NCBI RefSeq assembly: GCF_017161445.1
Contig: NZ_CP071060.1
Location: 1,798,001-1,862,000 of the forward strand
From: Niveibacterium microcysteis
GTDB lineage: Bacteria; Pseudomonadota; Gammaproteobacteria; Burkholderiales; Rhodocyclaceae
DNA: 64,000 nucleotides
Direction: 5' to 3'
In this document: piece after piece, positions 1-9,395 of the stretch
Layout: each line of letters begins with the position of its first letter
Position numbering within the stretch: the stretch's first letter is position 1
Made by a program: the position numbers and the translations under genes
The notes under the pieces: generated by a model
Database searches by the model: none
Told to the model about the DNA's origin: nothing
What the model saw: the letters and a program-made list of their open reading frames with translations, nothing else

Positions 1-290
1 TTGGCGGCCAGATTGGTGAGCCGGTGCTCGCCGCAGCGGCGGGCAAAATTGTTTATGTCGGTGCCGGCTTGCGTGGCTATGGAAATCTCGTCATCATCAA
101 GCACAACGCGACCTTCCTCAGTGCCTACGCCCACAACCAGAAGATTCTGGTGAAAGAAGGGCAGTCAGTGAAAAAGGGGCAGGAGATCGCGGCGTTGGGT
201 GACAGTGATGCGGATCGCGCCAAGCTGCACTTCGAGATTCGGCGTCAAGGCAAACCCGTTGATCCTCTGAAGTACCTTCCTAAACGCTAA
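1..290 (+). CDS. nlpD: NlpD-type LytM (M23) protein, C-terminal part
   Basis: Only the last 95 or so residues are present; the frame is open at the left edge. They form most of a LytM/M23 domain with the NlpD pattern: GKIVYVG, YGNLVIIKH, YAHN and a C-terminal LHFEIRR...DPLKYLP. In catalytic LytM enzymes the last metal motif is HxH; here the first of these positions is Lys (AKLHFE). The domain therefore looks catalytically degenerate, as in known NlpD proteins, which activate the amidase AmiC in the envelope rather than cut peptidoglycan themselves. The gene lies 9 bp before rpoS, the classical nlpD-rpoS order, so an rpoS promoter may lie inside it or further upstream. The lipoprotein signal and LysM domain expected upstream are outside the window. 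Confidence 0.9.
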   Translation, partial: GGQIGEPVLAAAAGKIVYVGAGLRGYGNLVIIKHNATFLSAYAHNQKILVKEGQSVKKGQEIAALGDSDADRAKLHFEIRRQGKPVDPLKYLPKR

Positions 291-299
291 GGGTGGGAT

Positions 300-1238
300 A
301 TGTACGATCCGGCAACCTTTTTCGACGACGAAGACGAAAAGGAACCGGATCTTCCACCTGAGATCGAAGCGTTCGGCGCGGAGCCTGTTCAGGCGCCGCC
401 CGAGAATGAATTCCTCAACGACGTCACGCAGATCTACCTCAACGAGATCGGCGCGAATCCGCTGCTCACCGCCGACGAAGAAGTGGCCTTGGCGCGCCGT
501 GTGCGACTCGGCGACTTCTCTGCACGGCAGAAGATGATCGAGCACAACCTGCGCCTGGTTGTGAATATCGCCAAGCACTACCTCAACCGTGGAATCCCGC
601 TCCTCGATCTGGTCGAAGAGGGCAATCTGGGTTTGATTCACGCTTTGGAGAAGTTCGATCCGGAGCGCGGCTTCCGATTCTCCACGTACGCAACCTGGTG
701 GATCCGGCAGAACATCGAGCGCGCGATCATGAACCAGTCGCGCACGATCCGCCTGCCGGTTCACGTGGTGAAGGAACTGAACCAGGTCTTGCGCGCGCAG
801 CGCTCGATTGAATCGAGCCACGGTGGCGCAACGATCGAGGACGTGGCAAAGCGCCTCGAGCGGCCGGTCGACGATGTGCGGGCGATTCTGGCGCTCAATG
901 AGCACACGGCCTCGCTCGATGCACCGCTTGATATCGACCCCAACCTGTCAATCGGCGAATCGCTCGCCGACGAAGCCTCAGACGGGCCGGAATCCACGCT
1001 GCAGAACGCCGAAATCGAAGACTTGGTTCGTCAGTGGATCGGGCAGCTATCGGAGAAGCAGCGCATGGTGATCCAGCGTCGCTACGGACTCGACGACTGC
1101 GATGTGCAGACGCTGGAAGAGCTCGCGCTGCAACTTGGCTTGACGCGTGAGCGGGTGCGGCAGATCCAGCTTGAGGCGCTTGCGCAACTGCGGCGGATCC
1201 TCAAACGTCGCGGAGTCTCCCGCGACGTTCTGCTCTGA
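300..1238 (+). CDS. rpoS: RNA polymerase sigma factor RpoS (sigma-38)
   Basis: A 312-residue sigma-70 family protein of group 2 size. An acidic N-terminus of about 37 residues precedes region 1.2 ([16 protein letters not shown]). Region 2 follows with the -10 recognition helix ([17 protein letters not shown]), then region 3. Region 4 ends with the helix-turn-helix around [12 protein letters not shown], which reads the -35 element. It directs core RNA polymerase to stationary-phase and general stress promoters. Its place directly after nlpD, together with the absence of the long region 1.1 of RpoD, supports RpoS over RpoD or RpoH. The start ATG at 300 lies 9 bp after the nlpD stop and is preceded by AAGGGTGGG. 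It converges on mltB with a 24-bp gap. Confidence 0.97.
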   Translation: MYDPATFFDDEDEKEPDLPPEIEAFGAEPVQAPPENEFLNDVTQIYLNEIGANPLLTADEEVALARRVRLGDFSARQKMIEHNLRLVVNIAKHYLNRGIPLLDLVEEGNLGLIHALEKFDPERGFRFSTYATWWIRQNIERAIMNQSRTIRLPVHVVKELNQVLRAQRSIESSHGGATIEDVAKRLERPVDDVRAILALNEHTASLDAPLDIDPNLSIGESLADEASDGPESTLQNAEIEDLVRQWIGQLSEKQRMVIQRRYGLDDCDVQTLEELALQLGLTRERVRQIQLEALAQLRRILKRRGVSRDVLL

Positions 1239-1262
1239 GCCCGCCAGACGCTGTCTGTGCGG

Positions 1263-2294
1263 CTACGCGCCGCGCTCCCGCTCCAGCCGAATCGCCGTGG
1301 CCAGATGGAAGACCGCCATTGCGTAGAAGCTGCTGCGGTTATAACGCGTGATCACGTAGAAGTTCTGATACCCCAGCCAGTATTCGGTTGCCGCATCGGG
1401 CGAGACGAGATCGATCAACGCCGCGGGCTTGTCTTCGGCCGCAGGTGTATCGGCCGCAACCCCAAGGCGTTCGAAGTCCTGCTTGCGAAAACTGGGTGCG
1501 ATGCCCGCCTCCACCAAAGCGGCCGCGCGTTGCGGATCCGTCACGCGTGCCGGCACTGCGATGGCGCCGCCGCGTTCCCATCCATGCTGACTTAGGAAGC
1601 TCGCAACACTGCCGATGGCGTCGTCGGCGCTTGCGTCGAGCGATACCTTGCCGTCTCCGTCGTAGTCGACCGCGTAGCGCCGGATGCTGCTCGGAAGGAA
1701 CTGCGGCAGACCAAGCGCGCCTGCGTAGGACCCTTTGTAGCTGGTGACCGGCATCGAGGTATCGCGCGCCAGCAGGAACAGCTCTCCCAACTCGCGCCGG
1801 AAGAGTTCCGCGCGTGGCGGGTAGTCGAAGGCGAGCGTGGCGAGCGCGGAGAGGGTCTGGAAGTTGCCCTGATTGCGGCCGTAGATGGTTTCGACGCCAA
1901 TGATGCCGACGATGATGTCGGCCGGTACGCCGAACTCTGCCTCGGCGCGCGCAAGGGTGGCGGCGTGTTCGCGCCAGAAGGCGGTACCGGCGGCGATGCG
2001 CGTGCGGTCGAGATATCGGGCCCGGTAGCGTACCCAGGATTTCACGCTCGGGCTCGCAGGCGGAAGGATGGCCTTGATCACCGCGGGTAGGTAGCGCGCT
2101 TCGGCGAGGGTGGCGAGCACCTGGGTCTCGTTCAGCGATTCCTTCTGCGCGAGTTCGTGTGCGAAGGCTTTGACCTCGTCGCGTTCGCCGTAGGGTTGTG
2201 GCTCGGGTGCCGAGGCGCCGTGTGCGAGCGAATGTGCGCCGAGCGTGATGGCAAGGGCGATGGTGATGTGTTTCAGAAGGTGCGTGCGAGCCAT
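1263..2294 (-). CDS. mltB: Lytic murein transglycosylase B
   Basis: A 343-residue MltB-family enzyme that cleaves the MurNAc-GlcNAc bond of peptidoglycan, forming 1,6-anhydro ends. Residues 1-27 form a signal peptide ending around AHGA. The catalytic Glu is E135 in GIIGVETIYGR, followed by the conserved NFQTLSALATLAFDYPPR segment and GALGLPQFLPSS. There is no Cys lipobox in the chosen N-terminus, so it appears soluble periplasmic rather than a lipoprotein. The start at 2294 was chosen because the frame upstream is the antisense-like overlap with the transglutaminase gene. The two genes overlap by 22 bp, which implies co-transcription as the last gene of the moxR-DUF58-tgpA-mltB set. Confidence 0.93.
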   Translation of the reverse strand: MARTHLLKHITIALAITLGAHSLAHGASAPEPQPYGERDEVKAFAHELAQKESLNETQVLATLAEARYLPAVIKAILPPASPSVKSWVRYRARYLDRTRIAAGTAFWREHAATLARAEAEFGVPADIIVGIIGVETIYGRNQGNFQTLSALATLAFDYPPRAELFRRELGELFLLARDTSMPVTSYKGSYAGALGLPQFLPSSIRRYAVDYDGDGKVSLDASADDAIGSVASFLSQHGWERGGAIAVPARVTDPQRAAALVEAGIAPSFRKQDFERLGVAADTPAAEDKPAALIDLVSPDAATEYWLGYQNFYVITRYNRSSFYAMAVFHLATAIRLERERGA

Positions 2295-4219
2295 TCGGTG
2301 ATTGCGATTCTGAGCGCCTCGGCGTCTTCCGCCGATGCTGTGGGGCCGTAAATGAGGCGAGCGTAGCGCGCTGCGAAATCCGTGAGCGCAGCCTGCCATT
2401 CGGGGTGGATGGTACCTGCACGCGCCGCGAAGGCAATCGGCCCTTCGCTGATCGCCGGCACGAGTCCTTGTTGCGCGAGCTTGCGTAGCAGCAGTTGCCA
2501 CGCACGTTCGGCTGGCGTCAGGCGGCGTCGGCTGCGGAACATGCCGATCCACACCGCTGCTTGCCAGAGGGCGCCGCTTGCGACGAGCCCCAGCGTCAGG
2601 TTGCGCCAGTCGGCATCAATGCCCAGCCCGGCAAAGAGGTCGCGCTGCCGTTGGGCGGTATAGCCGAGAATCCAGGTATTCCATGTGTGCGACAGTGCCT
2701 CGGCGCGGTTGCGCAGCGTACGCAACCATTGCGAATCGATACGCACCAAGCCGGGAATCGGGTCGCTGGCGGGCAGGGACGCAGTCAGTCCGCCGTCAAT
2801 GCGCTTCGGGGCCGCAGCGGCGGTTGGGTCCACACGGACCCAGCCCCGCTCACTGAGCCATACCTCCGACCATGCGTGGGCGTCGGATTGTCGAACGACC
2901 AAGGTGCCGTCAATCGGATTGATTTCGCCCCCTTGGTATCCGGCCACGACGCGGGCGGGCACGCCCGCCGCGCGCATCAAGACCGTGAAGGCATTCGCGA
3001 AGTGCTCGCAGAAGCCTTGTCGCGTCTCGAACAGGAAGTCATCCGCGGCATTTTGGCCAAGACGCGGAGGTGACAGCGTGTAGACGAAGTCGCCCTCGCG
3101 CAGGAATCGTAGCGCCGCTGCCACGCGATCGGCTGGTGCTGTCTGCTCTTGCTGAAGCTTCGCCCCGAATGCAGCGGTGCGCGGATTGCTGCCGGCGGGT
3201 AAAGCGAGGTTGACGGCCAGGGCGGCCGGCGAGGCGTCCAGGCCTATTTGGGCGTCGGCATAGCTTGTCATCGGTGCCCGTACGCGGCTGCGTATCGTCG
3301 CCCCAGCGAGCAGCACGTTGAAGGCATCGAGTGTCTGACCTTCTCGCGGAGTTGCGTGCTCTAGCGCGAAGAGCCAGCGGTTCTGGTGGGGTTCCAGTGT
3401 GATCACATAGTCGATCCGTCTTTTCCCCTGCGGCAGCGATGTCGCGCGAACCGCCGGCCTTGCCTGCCATTCAAGCCCGTCAAACTGGCTCATCACCGGG
3501 CCTCGGAAGTAGCGTTCTGCTGGCGGGGGCGGCGAGCCGGAGAACTCGACACGAAAGGCAATCTCGCCGGACAGCGAGAGGTCTGCGATGGAGCCGGGGC
3601 GCATGCGATCCGACATTCCGGTGGTGGCGCTGGCGCCATCGGTGGGCATGCCCCAGAGCGGCGTGTCGATGCGCGGGAACAGCACGAACAGCAGCGCAGC
3701 CAGCGGCAGCGCAATGCCCACCATCCGCGCGCTACCGCTGAGGGCCGGCTTTAGAAGCAAGTCCGGTTGCTCAACCCGCAGCAGCGCAGTCAGCGCCAGC
3801 ACGCAGGCGGCCAGGGCACAGGCGGCGGTCAGTGCGCTCTGTTCGATGAGGAAGTAGCCCAGTTGCACGAAGAAGCAAAGCTGAATCGTGATGTGCGCAT
3901 CGCGCCGCGTGCGGGCTTCCAGCATTTTCAGCCCCAGCAGCATGGCCAGCAGCGCAAGGCCGGGTGTGCGCCCGAAGGCGGTGCCATAGCGCGCAACGGT
4001 GGTCGCCACTGCGACAGCCGCGATCAGCAGCAACACGACTCGATTGGGCGGGCGAGCGGGCGTTGCAGCGTGCAGCCGCCACCCTTGCCATAGCAGCGGC
4101 AGGCCCGCGACCAGGCCGACTTCCAGCGTCAGGCGTGGCAGCAAAGGCAGCAGGGTCAGCAAGACCGCTGCGAGGATCCACAGCTGGCCATGGCGATCGA
4201 CTGGCTCGGATTTACGCAT
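2273..4219 (-). CDS. tgpA: TgpA-type membrane transglutaminase (DUF3488)
   Basis: A 648-residue membrane protein. The first 180 residues hold about five to six membrane segments (DUF3488 region). A periplasmic transglutaminase-like domain follows, with the catalytic triad visible as C404 (RQGFCEHFA), H448 (SDAHAWSEVW) and D464 (WVRVDPTAA). One more membrane segment lies near residue 555, followed by a cytoplasmic tail (DUF4129 region). The order membrane bundle, transglutaminase core, membrane segment and tail matches TgpA of Pseudomonas, an essential protein of unknown substrate there. The 8-bp overlap with the DUF58 gene and the 22-bp overlap with mltB make an operon. In such loci the MoxR ATPase, DUF58 protein and transglutaminase are thought to form one envelope-associated system; the shared role is inferred. 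Confidence 0.92.
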   Translation of the reverse strand: MRKSEPVDRHGQLWILAAVLLTLLPLLPRLTLEVGLVAGLPLLWQGWRLHAATPARPPNRVVLLLIAAVAVATTVARYGTAFGRTPGLALLAMLLGLKMLEARTRRDAHITIQLCFFVQLGYFLIEQSALTAACALAACVLALTALLRVEQPDLLLKPALSGSARMVGIALPLAALLFVLFPRIDTPLWGMPTDGASATTGMSDRMRPGSIADLSLSGEIAFRVEFSGSPPPPAERYFRGPVMSQFDGLEWQARPAVRATSLPQGKRRIDYVITLEPHQNRWLFALEHATPREGQTLDAFNVLLAGATIRSRVRAPMTSYADAQIGLDASPAALAVNLALPAGSNPRTAAFGAKLQQEQTAPADRVAAALRFLREGDFVYTLSPPRLGQNAADDFLFETRQGFCEHFANAFTVLMRAAGVPARVVAGYQGGEINPIDGTLVVRQSDAHAWSEVWLSERGWVRVDPTAAAAPKRIDGGLTASLPASDPIPGLVRIDSQWLRTLRNRAEALSHTWNTWILGYTAQRQRDLFAGLGIDADWRNLTLGLVASGALWQAAVWIGMFRSRRRLTPAERAWQLLLRKLAQQGLVPAISEGPIAFAARAGTIHPEWQAALTDFAARYARLIYGPTASAEDAEALRIAITEWLARTF

Positions 4220-5177
4220 GCTCAGTCACCCCATGGCGGGCGAGTGCTTCGAGTACTTCGCGCAGGTGTGCCGTGCCGCTACCGGGGGCGATGTGGCGGC
4301 CCGGTAGTTCGAGGCCGAAGCGCTGCTTTGCTTCGTCCGCTTTGAGTGCCCAGGCGCACAGGCGCGAAAGGCGTGCTTCAGTGTCCATCGATGCCGGGCA
4401 GTCGGCCCAGCGCAGCCATTGCTCACCGCCAGCCTCGGCCGCAAAGTGCTTGGTTGCCAGCGTGCCGCCCCGCGCGAGCTGTCGCCAGGCGATCTGACGC
4501 AGCGGATCACCGGCGCGGTAGGGGCGAAGGCTGTCGAACAGCACGCCGTCGCTACCCGGAACCGGGCGCCCCTCGCCGTTCCCGTGATGCGAGGGCGCCG
4601 TCGGCGGCTCTACTTCCGGGGTCGGATAGACGAGGCCGTACACGGCGGGCTCGAAATAGCTCCAGGCGACGATCAGCCCGAGTGGATGGCGGGTCTCCAG
4701 ACGCAGGCGCCCGACCGGGTGCCGGCCGCGCGATTGGGCGGGCAGCGGCAAGCTCAGCGCTTGTGCGCCTCGTGCGGGGATAGAGAAACCCACTGGTGCC
4801 GACGCGGTATGCATGATCGCCAGCGACGGCCGTTCGCGCCCCGCTTGCTCCTGCATGACCAGGGACAGCGCACGCGGTTCGCCGGCAAACACGGCGTCAC
4901 AGCGTCCGCTCTGCAGCGTGACGCCAAGTAGGTTGCGATGCGCCCGCACCATGGAGAGGTGGCCCACGCCGGCCAGCACGAAAGTCAGCGCGAAGCCGAG
5001 CGACAAGGTGTAGTTGAGGCTTGCCAGCAGCATCGCCAGAAGCAGCAGGCCGAAGCTCAGGCCGGGGCCGGTTGGCAGCACGTAGATGCGTCGCTGGCCG
5101 AGCGTGACCGGCAGTTGCTCCGGTGGCCGGCCGCGCAGCATCCAGCGTTGCAGGCGCTCGCGCAGGGTTTGCCGCAT
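4212..5177 (-). CDS. DUF58 domain protein
   Basis: A 321-residue protein with two adjacent hydrophobic segments at about residues 35-75 and a cytoplasmic part. The C-terminal half carries the DUF58 signature FDSLRPYRAGDPLRQIAW, in which the Arg and Asp positions are conserved. DUF58 proteins resemble a von Willebrand A fold and are almost always encoded between a MoxR ATPase and a transglutaminase, as here. The start at 5177 is 8 bp after the moxR stop; an open frame extends further upstream but lies inside moxR. The stop overlaps the transglutaminase start by 8 bp. Function is unknown; a partner or chaperone target of the MoxR ATPase is the usual inference. Confidence 0.9.
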   Translation of the reverse strand: MRQTLRERLQRWMLRGRPPEQLPVTLGQRRIYVLPTGPGLSFGLLLLAMLLASLNYTLSLGFALTFVLAGVGHLSMVRAHRNLLGVTLQSGRCDAVFAGEPRALSLVMQEQAGRERPSLAIMHTASAPVGFSIPARGAQALSLPLPAQSRGRHPVGRLRLETRHPLGLIVAWSYFEPAVYGLVYPTPEVEPPTAPSHHGNGEGRPVPGSDGVLFDSLRPYRAGDPLRQIAWRQLARGGTLATKHFAAEAGGEQWLRWADCPASMDTEARLSRLCAWALKADEAKQRFGLELPGRHIAPGSGTAHLREVLEALARHGVTEHA

Positions 5178-5185
5178 CGAGAGGC

Positions 5186-6127
5186 TCACGCGACAGGCGT
5201 GCCCTGCAGGAATTCGGCGACCAGCGCGTCCGGCAGATGACGACCATCGGGCGTGTGCAGGCGATGCGCTGCCACCGGATGCCATACCGCCTGAACGTCC
5301 TCCGGCGCCACGAAGTCGCGCCCCTCGGTGAGCGCATAGGCGCGCGCCGCAGCCAGGAGCGCAAGGCCGGCCCGCGGGCTCAGGCCGAGCGCGATCGCTG
5401 GATGGCTGCGTGTTGCGCTGACCAAGCGCAGCACGTAACGCGCGACCGGTTCGCCAACGAAGACGTCGGCGCAACTGGCCTGTAGCGCTGTTAGGGTGCT
5501 TCGGTCGGTGACGCGTGCGACGACACTACGATTTCGCCGGTCACGCCCGGCCAGCAGGGCGAGTTCGGCATCTGCCGGCGGGTAGCCGAGCGCCAGTCGC
5601 ATCAGGAAGCGATCCAGCTGCGATTCCGGCAGTTCAAACGTGCCCGCATGGTGGGCAGGGTTTTGCGTCGCGATAACAAAGAACGGATCCGGCAGCGGAT
5701 GCGTTACGCCGTCGACCGAGACGCGGCGTTCCTCCATGGCTTCCAGCAAGGCGCTCTGTGTCTTGGGTGAGGCGCGATTGACCTCGTCGGCGAGCAGCAC
5801 TTCCGAGAACACCGGGCCTGGCCGGAAGGCGAACTGTGCGTTTGCACTTTCCCAGACGGATACGCCGACCAGGTCCGCCGGCAGCAGATCGCTGGTGAAC
5901 TGCACGCGCCGCCAGGCAAGGCCGCAGGCATCGGCCAGCGCATGCGCCAGGGTTGTCTTGCCGACGCCGGGTACGTCCTCGATCAACAGATGGCCCCGCG
6001 CAATCAGGCACGCGACTGCGAGCCGGATCTGCGCCGATTTGCCGAGAATGGATTCGCCTACCGCGGCGGCAATGGCATGGGCCAGGGCGCGCGCTTCGGT
6101 GATGGGCAGTTTTTGTTGTGGGCTCAT
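5186..6127 (-). CDS. MoxR family AAA+ ATPase
   Basis: A 313-residue AAA+ protein. The Walker A motif is at residues 54-59 (GVGKTT within EDVPGVGKTTLA) and Walker B is LLADEVNRASPKTQSALLEAM. The sensor region reads FFVIATQNP and the arginine-finger region LDRFLMRL. The C-terminal lid holds the MoxR motif LSPRAGLALLAAARAYAL. MoxR ATPases act as chaperones for partner protein complexes and typically head operons with DUF58 and transglutaminase genes, as here. The ATG at 6127 faces the divergent hydrolase gene across 90 bp that must hold both promoters. Confidence 0.94.
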   Translation of the reverse strand: MSPQQKLPITEARALAHAIAAAVGESILGKSAQIRLAVACLIARGHLLIEDVPGVGKTTLAHALADACGLAWRRVQFTSDLLPADLVGVSVWESANAQFAFRPGPVFSEVLLADEVNRASPKTQSALLEAMEERRVSVDGVTHPLPDPFFVIATQNPAHHAGTFELPESQLDRFLMRLALGYPPADAELALLAGRDRRNRSVVARVTDRSTLTALQASCADVFVGEPVARYVLRLVSATRSHPAIALGLSPRAGLALLAAARAYALTEGRDFVAPEDVQAVWHPVAAHRLHTPDGRHLPDALVAEFLQGTPVA

Positions 6128-6217
6128 GGTGTCGGTCGGATAATATCGGTATGGGGGAGGGTCGTCGCGTTTGGTCGGCCCATTTATTCAGATCAGAACG
6201 AGGCGGCGAGGGGCCAC

Positions 6218-7141
6218 ATGGCGACCGCATTCATCACGCATCCGGATTGCTGGATGCACAACATGGGGGCCATGCACCCCGAATGCCCGGATCGCCTCTC
6301 TGCGATTCAGGATAGATTGATCGCCTCCGGCATCGATTCGTTCCTCAATTTTCATGACGCGCCGCAGGCGAGCATCGAACAATTGTCGCGCGTTCATCCG
6401 AAGCGGCATGTCGAGGATCTTATCGGCAGTGCGCCGGAGCGGGGTATCAAGCATATCGACCCCGATACCGCCATGTGTCCGCACACCATCCGTGCCGCCC
6501 TGCGTGCCGCGGGCGCCGGCGTGCTGGCAACAGATCTCGTGATGCGCGGGGAAGTCGACAACGCGTTCTGTGCGGTGCGGCCGCCCGGGCACCACGCCGA
6601 GCGCGATCGCGCCATGGGTTTTTGCTTCTTCAACAACATCGCCGTTGCGGCGTCTCATGCGCTCGAATCGCACGGCTTGAAGCGAGTCGCGGTGGTGGAC
6701 TTCGATGTGCATCACGGCAACGGCACGGAAAACATCTTCGCCGGCGACGAGCGGGTGCTGATGGTCAGCTTCTTCCAGCACCCCTTCTATCCCTACACCG
6801 GGGCGGATAAACCCGCGGCGAACATGGTCAATGTGCCGGTGCCTGCCGGTACGCGTGGCGATGTTTTCCGCGATATCGTCACAGACGTCTGGTTGCCGGC
6901 CTTGCGGAACTTCGCACCGGAGATGCTTTACATCTCGGCTGGGTTCGATGCGCACTACGAAGACGATATGGCGTCCCTTGGCCTCGTCGAGGCGGACTAC
7001 GCTTGGGTGACACAGCAGTTGCGGCTGTTTGCCGAGCAGCATTGCGGCGGCCGCATCGTGTCGATGCTCGAGGGGGGCTATGCGCTGTCTGCACTTGCGC
7101 GCAGTGCGGTTGCTCATATCAAGGCGCTGGCGGACCTTTGA
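6218..7141 (+). CDS. Histone deacetylase / acetylpolyamine amidohydrolase family protein
   Basis: A 307-residue zinc-dependent deacetylase of the arginase/deacetylase fold. The catalytic His pair is H125-H126 in RPPGHHAE. Zinc ligands are D163 and H165 (DFDVHHGNGTE) and D244 (SAGFDAHYEDD). GFCFFNN and LEGGYAL are further family motifs. Bacterial members remove acyl groups from polyamines, acetoin-related compounds or protein lysines, and the substrate cannot be read here. The start at 6218 is supported by GAGGGG 8-13 bp upstream; a longer frame upstream runs antisense to moxR and was rejected. It is followed after 57 bp by dapA, with a possible promoter between, so co-transcription is uncertain. 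Confidence 0.92.
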   Translation: MATAFITHPDCWMHNMGAMHPECPDRLSAIQDRLIASGIDSFLNFHDAPQASIEQLSRVHPKRHVEDLIGSAPERGIKHIDPDTAMCPHTIRAALRAAGAGVLATDLVMRGEVDNAFCAVRPPGHHAERDRAMGFCFFNNIAVAASHALESHGLKRVAVVDFDVHHGNGTENIFAGDERVLMVSFFQHPFYPYTGADKPAANMVNVPVPAGTRGDVFRDIVTDVWLPALRNFAPEMLYISAGFDAHYEDDMASLGLVEADYAWVTQQLRLFAEQHCGGRIVSMLEGGYALSALARSAVAHIKALADL

Positions 7142-7169
7142 CGCTGATTTTCCACGTATGCGCTAGAAT
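7138..7169 (+). promoter_or_regulatory. Possible promoter of dapA-bamC
   Basis: TAGAAT at 7164-7169 is a good -10 hexamer 29 bp before the dapA ATG. TTGACG at 7138-7143 resembles a -35 hexamer, but the spacing of 20 bp is longer than the usual 16-18, so the pairing is doubtful. Confidence 0.3.
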
Positions 7170-7198
7170 CTCGGCTTTGTCTTTGTGGCGGCAAACGC

Positions 7199-8077
7199 AT
7201 GATTAAGGGTTCGATTGTCGCGATCGTCACGCCGATGCGTGAGGATGGCAGCCTTGACCTGGCGCGGCTCAAGAGTCTTATCGACTGGCACGTCGCGGAA
7301 GGAACCGACGGCATCGTCATCGTCGGGACGACCGGTGAATCGCCGACCGTCAACGTCGAAGAGCATTGCGAACTGATCCGGACTGCGGTCGGTCATGCCG
7401 CCGGCCGTGTGCCTGTGATTGCCGGAACTGGGGCAAACTCGACGGCAGAAGCGATTGAATTGTCGCAATTTGCAAAGTCTGCCGGAGCCGACGGCATCCT
7501 GTCGGTGGTACCGTACTACAACAAGCCCACGCAAGAGGGCCTGTACCGGCACTTCCGCACGATCGCCGAAGCAGTCGATATCCCGGTGATCCTATACAAC
7601 GTCCCGGGGCGGACCGGGGCGGACATGTCGAACGACACTGCGCTGCGCCTTGCCGAGATTCCGAACGTCGTCGGCCTCAAGGATGCAACCGGGGCGATCG
7701 ATCGTGCGCTCGATCTGATTTTGCGAGCACCGGCCGATTTCGCGCTCTACAGCGGCGACGACATGACCTCGCTGGCCTTCCTGTTGCTCGGCGGCCACGG
7801 TGTCATCTCGGTGACGTCCAACATCGCGCCGCGCGCCATGCACGAAATGTGCGTTGCGGCGGCTGCGGGTGACCTGACTCGCGCGCGTGCGATCAACGCC
7901 AAGCTGGTCGGTCTGCATAAGCACCTGTTCTGCGAACCCAATCCGATTCCCGCGAAATGGGCCCTTGAGCGTATGGGGCTTATCGGTTCGGGTATCCGTC
8001 TTCCATTGACGCGACTGACCGTCGCAAACGAATCCAAGCTGCTCGACGCACTGCGTCAGGCCGGCATTGAGGCCTGA
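7199..8077 (+). CDS. dapA: 4-hydroxy-tetrahydrodipicolinate synthase
   Basis: A 292-residue DapA. It condenses pyruvate with aspartate semialdehyde, the first committed step to diaminopimelate and lysine. The Schiff-base lysine is K161 in GLKDATG. The catalytic triad is T44 and T45 (IVGTTGES) together with Y133 ([10 protein letters not shown]), and Y107 is in VPYYNKP. Length and motif spacing match typical enzymes. It lies 12 bp before bamC, an order common in gamma- and betaproteobacteria, where the lysine/peptidoglycan enzyme and the outer-membrane assembly lipoprotein share a transcript. Confidence 0.98.
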   Translation: MIKGSIVAIVTPMREDGSLDLARLKSLIDWHVAEGTDGIVIVGTTGESPTVNVEEHCELIRTAVGHAAGRVPVIAGTGANSTAEAIELSQFAKSAGADGILSVVPYYNKPTQEGLYRHFRTIAEAVDIPVILYNVPGRTGADMSNDTALRLAEIPNVVGLKDATGAIDRALDLILRAPADFALYSGDDMTSLAFLLLGGHGVISVTSNIAPRAMHEMCVAAAAGDLTRARAINAKLVGLHKHLFCEPNPIPAKWALERMGLIGSGIRLPLTRLTVANESKLLDALRQAGIEA

Positions 8078-8089
8078 GGAGTCTGCAGT

Positions 8090-9253
8090 ATGTTCAAGCT
8101 GCAAAGCGTTGCACCGGTGTGCCTGCTCGTCGTGCTCGGCGCGTGCACGTTTTCAACCAAGGATGTGGGCAAGGTCGACTACAAGGCGGGCGCTCAACAG
8201 CGCGCAACGCCTCTGGATGTTCCGCCTGACCTGACCAAGCCGGGCCGCGATGACCGCTATGCGGTCGAAGGAGAGTCGGCCGCCGCGACCCTGTCTGAAT
8301 ATCAGGCGGGGCGTAAGCCGTCGGCTGGCGGCATGGCGGTTGCCAGCGGCCCCGAGGTTGTTCCCGACGTTGCCAAAATGACGATCGGCCGTGCTGGTTC
8401 AGAGCGTTGGCTGACGGTGCCACTTGCTCCGGCCCAGCTCTACCCGAAGATCAAGACCTTCTGGTTGCAGAACGGCTATGCACTCGTCGTCGATAGTCCT
8501 GAAGTCGGCATTCTCGAAACGGACTGGCTTGAGAATCGTACGAAGATCAAACAAGACATCGTCCGCGACACCGTCGGCAAGTTCCTCGATGGCATGTACA
8601 GCTCGCCGGAGAAGGATCGCTTCCGTACTCGTATCGAGCCGGGCGCCCAGCCGGGTTCAACTGACGTGTTCATCAGCCACCGTGGGCTCGAAGAGGTACT
8701 GACGGGCGGCGTGGAGAAAGACTCCTCCGTCTGGACCTGGCGCAAGCCGGATCCGGGCATGGAGGCCGAGATGCTTCGCCGCCTGATGCTGTCGCTCGGC
8801 GCGTCCGAAGATCGTGCTAAGGAACTGATGGCTGGTTCGCCTGCAACCGACAAGGCGCGTTTCGAGCGTGCTGCCGATGGCGGCGCGGCGCTGATCCTGG
8901 CGGGCTCGATCGACGACGCATGGCGTCAGGTTGGTCTTGCGCTGGATCGCAACGGTTTGTTGGTCGAGGATCGCGATCGCGATATCGGCCTGTTCGATGT
9001 GCGCGTTGCAGGCGCGAAGGTCGAGCAGAAGCAGGAGAGCGGTTGGCTCGACAAGCTGGCTTTCTGGCGCAGTGCGCCGGCTGAGCCGGTCGTAAGCCCC
9101 GCTGCGCAGCTTAAGGCCGGTGCGGCTTATCGGATCTTCGTGAAGGGCGACGACAAGCGGTCGCTGGTGCGCGTTCTCGATAAGGATGGCAACATTGACA
9201 AGGGTGAAGAGGCCAGCAAGATCCTAAAGTTGCTTTACGAGCAGCTCAAGTAA
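8090..9253 (+). CDS. bamC: Outer membrane protein assembly factor BamC
   Basis: A 387-residue lipoprotein. The signal peptide ends in a lipobox around residues 16-19 (LGAC). A long unstructured segment follows with the conserved LDVPPDLTKP motif, the region that in E. coli BamC packs on BamD. Two helix-grip domains then occupy roughly residues 100-220 and 260-387. BamC is a non-essential part of the BAM complex that inserts beta-barrel proteins into the outer membrane. Twelve base pairs separate it from dapA and a strong terminator follows, so these two genes form the end of a transcript. Confidence 0.93.
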   Translation: MFKLQSVAPVCLLVVLGACTFSTKDVGKVDYKAGAQQRATPLDVPPDLTKPGRDDRYAVEGESAAATLSEYQAGRKPSAGGMAVASGPEVVPDVAKMTIGRAGSERWLTVPLAPAQLYPKIKTFWLQNGYALVVDSPEVGILETDWLENRTKIKQDIVRDTVGKFLDGMYSSPEKDRFRTRIEPGAQPGSTDVFISHRGLEEVLTGGVEKDSSVWTWRKPDPGMEAEMLRRLMLSLGASEDRAKELMAGSPATDKARFERAADGGAALILAGSIDDAWRQVGLALDRNGLLVEDRDRDIGLFDVRVAGAKVEQKQESGWLDKLAFWRSAPAEPVVSPAAQLKAGAAYRIFVKGDDKRSLVRVLDKDGNIDKGEEASKILKLLYEQLK

Positions 9254-9270
9254 TTGGCGACACCCACAAA

Positions 9271-9297
9271 AACGCGCCCGTCGGGCGCGTTTTTTTT
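9271..9297 (+). terminator. Rho-independent terminator after bamC
   Basis: A perfect stem, AACGCGCCCG pairing with CGGGCGCGTT around a very short loop, is followed by an eight-base T run. It starts 17 bp after the bamC stop codon. Confidence 0.92.
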
Positions 9298-9348
9298 GCC
9301 TGTAGATCTGGGTGGGCCAAATGGCCGCGTGCTACCAAGTTGTTAGAC

Positions 9349-9375
9349 GAAAAAAAGCCGACCCGAAGGTCGGCT
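9349..9375 (-). terminator. Rho-independent terminator of the small lipoprotein gene
   Basis: On the minus strand AGCCGACC pairs with GGTCGGCT and the stem is followed by seven T residues (the A run at 9350-9356 on plus). It lies 20 bp past the stop of the minus-strand gene. The other side is also T-rich (CTCTTTCTT), so it may work in both directions. Confidence 0.88.
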
Positions 9376-9395
9376 CTTTCTTCCGCTGGCGCGAA

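Noticed and set aside
165..905. Long open frame antisense to nlpD and rpoS (246 codons)
   Set aside because: The plus strand carries clear nlpD and rpoS; the antisense product has no motif and is a by-product of high GC codon use.
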